DNA from: Holzapfeliella floricola DSM 23037 = JCM 16512
Lineage (GTDB): Bacteria > Bacillota > Bacilli > Lactobacillales > Lactobacillaceae
NCBI RefSeq assembly: GCF_001436605.1
Contig: NZ_AYZL01000020.1
Span: 310,001 to 374,000, forward strand
Direction of reading: 5' to 3'
Length of the DNA: 64,000 nucleotides
Shown: piece after piece, positions 63,419 to 64,000 of the stretch
How positions within the stretch are numbered: position 1 is the first letter of the stretch
How the letters are laid out: each line of letters begins with the position of its first letter
The notes under the pieces: generated by a model
What the model saw: only the letters and a program-made list of their open reading frames with translations
Databases searched by the model: none
Told to the model about the DNA's origin: nothing
Made by a program: the position numbers and the translations under genes

Positions 63419-64000
63419 ATGTTACATAACCAATCTATTTTAAATAATCCTTTTTTAAATAAAGGAACTGCTTTCACAAAACAAGAACGTCAAAAATTAG
63501 GCTTAACTGGAACTCTTCCTAGCCAAGTTCAAACACTTGAACAACAAACAACGCAAGCATATGCTCAATTTCAAAGCAAAACAACACCGCTTGAAAAACG
63601 CATTTTCTTGATGACACTATTCAACGAAAACAGAACTTTATTCTATCGTTTGATGGATGACCATCTTGTTGAGTTCATGCCTATTGTGTATGATCCCGTA
63701 GTTGCAGATTCTATTGAACAATACAATGAACTGTTCTTAAATCCTCAAAATGCTGCATTTGTTTCTGTCGATACGCCCGAAGATATTGAAGATACGCTAA
63801 GAAACGCAGCTGGTGGTCGTGATATCCGCTTAGTTGTTGTGACAGATAGTGAAGGTATTTTAGGTATGGGAGATTGGGGCGTTAACGGTGTTGACATCGC
63901 AATTGGTAAATTAATGGTTTACACTGCTGCTGCAGGTATTGATCCTTCACAAGTGCTTCCTGTCAGCATTGATGCCGGAACTAACAACCAAAAACTATTA
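63419..64000 (+). CDS. mleS: malolactic enzyme (C-terminus beyond window)
   Basis: NAD- and Mn-dependent enzyme decarboxylating L-malate to L-lactate and CO2, giving deacidification and a proton gradient. The first 194 codons are present; the family is about 540 residues. Visible: [67 protein letters not shown] and [16 protein letters not shown], which match malolactic enzymes more closely than malic enzymes as far as I can judge. AAAGGA lies before the ATG. Any malate permease would lie beyond the window. Confidence 0.93.
   Translation, partial: MLHNQSILNNPFLNKGTAFTKQERQKLGLTGTLPSQVQTLEQQTTQAYAQFQSKTTPLEKRIFLMTLFNENRTLFYRLMDDHLVEFMPIVYDPVVADSIEQYNELFLNPQNAAFVSVDTPEDIEDTLRNAAGGRDIRLVVVTDSEGILGMGDWGVNGVDIAIGKLMVYTAAAGIDPSQVLPVSIDAGTNNQKLL

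Noticed and set aside
1-64000. CRISPR arrays, insertion sequences, prophage, toxin-antitoxin or restriction genes
   Set aside because: No regularly spaced repeats, transposase motifs, terminal inverted repeats or recognisable defence or phage proteins were seen; every long gene is a known housekeeping or transport family.

Overview
The window reads as a core chromosomal segment of a low-GC Gram-positive lactic acid bacterium, most likely Lactobacillaceae in the broad sense. Evidence for this: a PolC-type replicase; the gene order polC-proS-rseP-cdsA-uppS-frr-pyrH-tsf-rpsB; a farnesyl diphosphate synthase cluster with no dxs beside it; X-prolyl dipeptidyl aminopeptidase PepX; an OppDFBCA peptide importer; and a LysR-controlled malolactic enzyme. 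The genus cannot be fixed by reading alone. Almost all genes lie on the minus strand. No stretch longer than 300 bases lacks a gene. I found no insertion sequence, prophage, CRISPR array or defence island.

Layout. 1-11.1 kb: replication, translation and envelope genes (polC, proS, rseP, cdsA, uppS, frr, pyrH, tsf, rpsB). 11.1-14.1 kb: small housekeeping genes (a GIY-YIG protein, a tRNA-type methyltransferase, an acyltransferase, UPF0154 and DUF896 proteins, lexA). 14.1-17.1 kb: an accessory efflux module (DUF4811-like membrane protein, 14-TM MFS transporter, divergent TetR regulator with a large palindromic operator). 17.2-17.7 kb: zinc-independent S14 and L33 paralogues behind a Zur-like palindrome. 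17.7-27.4 kb: rplS, trmD, rimM, rpsP, ffh, ylxM, ftsY, smc, rnc, covering signal recognition, ribosome maturation and chromosome segregation. 27.5-33.3 kb: oppDFBCA lying between rnc and acpP. 33.4-38.8 kb: acpP, plsX, recG, fakA and an Asp23-family gene, linking phospholipid precursor supply and DNA repair. 39.0-49.9 kb: rpmB, thiamine pyrophosphokinase, rpe, rsgA, pknB, PP2C phosphatase, rsmB, fmt, priA, rpoZ, gmk. 50.0-57.7 kb: recN, argR-like, tlyA, ispA, xseB, xseA, folD, nusB, an Asp23-family gene, efp. 57.7-59.8 kb: pepP, rpmA, rplU and a solo tRNA-Arg. 59.9-64.0 kb: pepX, mleR and the first 194 codons of the malolactic enzyme.

Regulatory architecture is unusually legible. Intrinsic terminators sit between highly expressed ribosomal genes and the enzymes downstream (tsf/pyrH, frr/uppS, rpsP/rimM). 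Recognisable L19 and L21 leader RNAs precede rplS and rplU, and a long uncharacterised leader precedes rpsB. Several promoters share an extended -10 reading TGATAAAAT.

I did not find a clearly new multi-gene system. The most interesting items are: no gene for the L27-processing protease Prp between rplU and rpmA although L27 keeps an N-terminal extension; an ArgR-family protein whose arginine-binding motif is degenerate; a Zur-like box on the zinc-free ribosomal protein pair; a 31-bp near-perfect operator on the tetR side of the efflux module; and a partly duplicated leader in front of rpmB.
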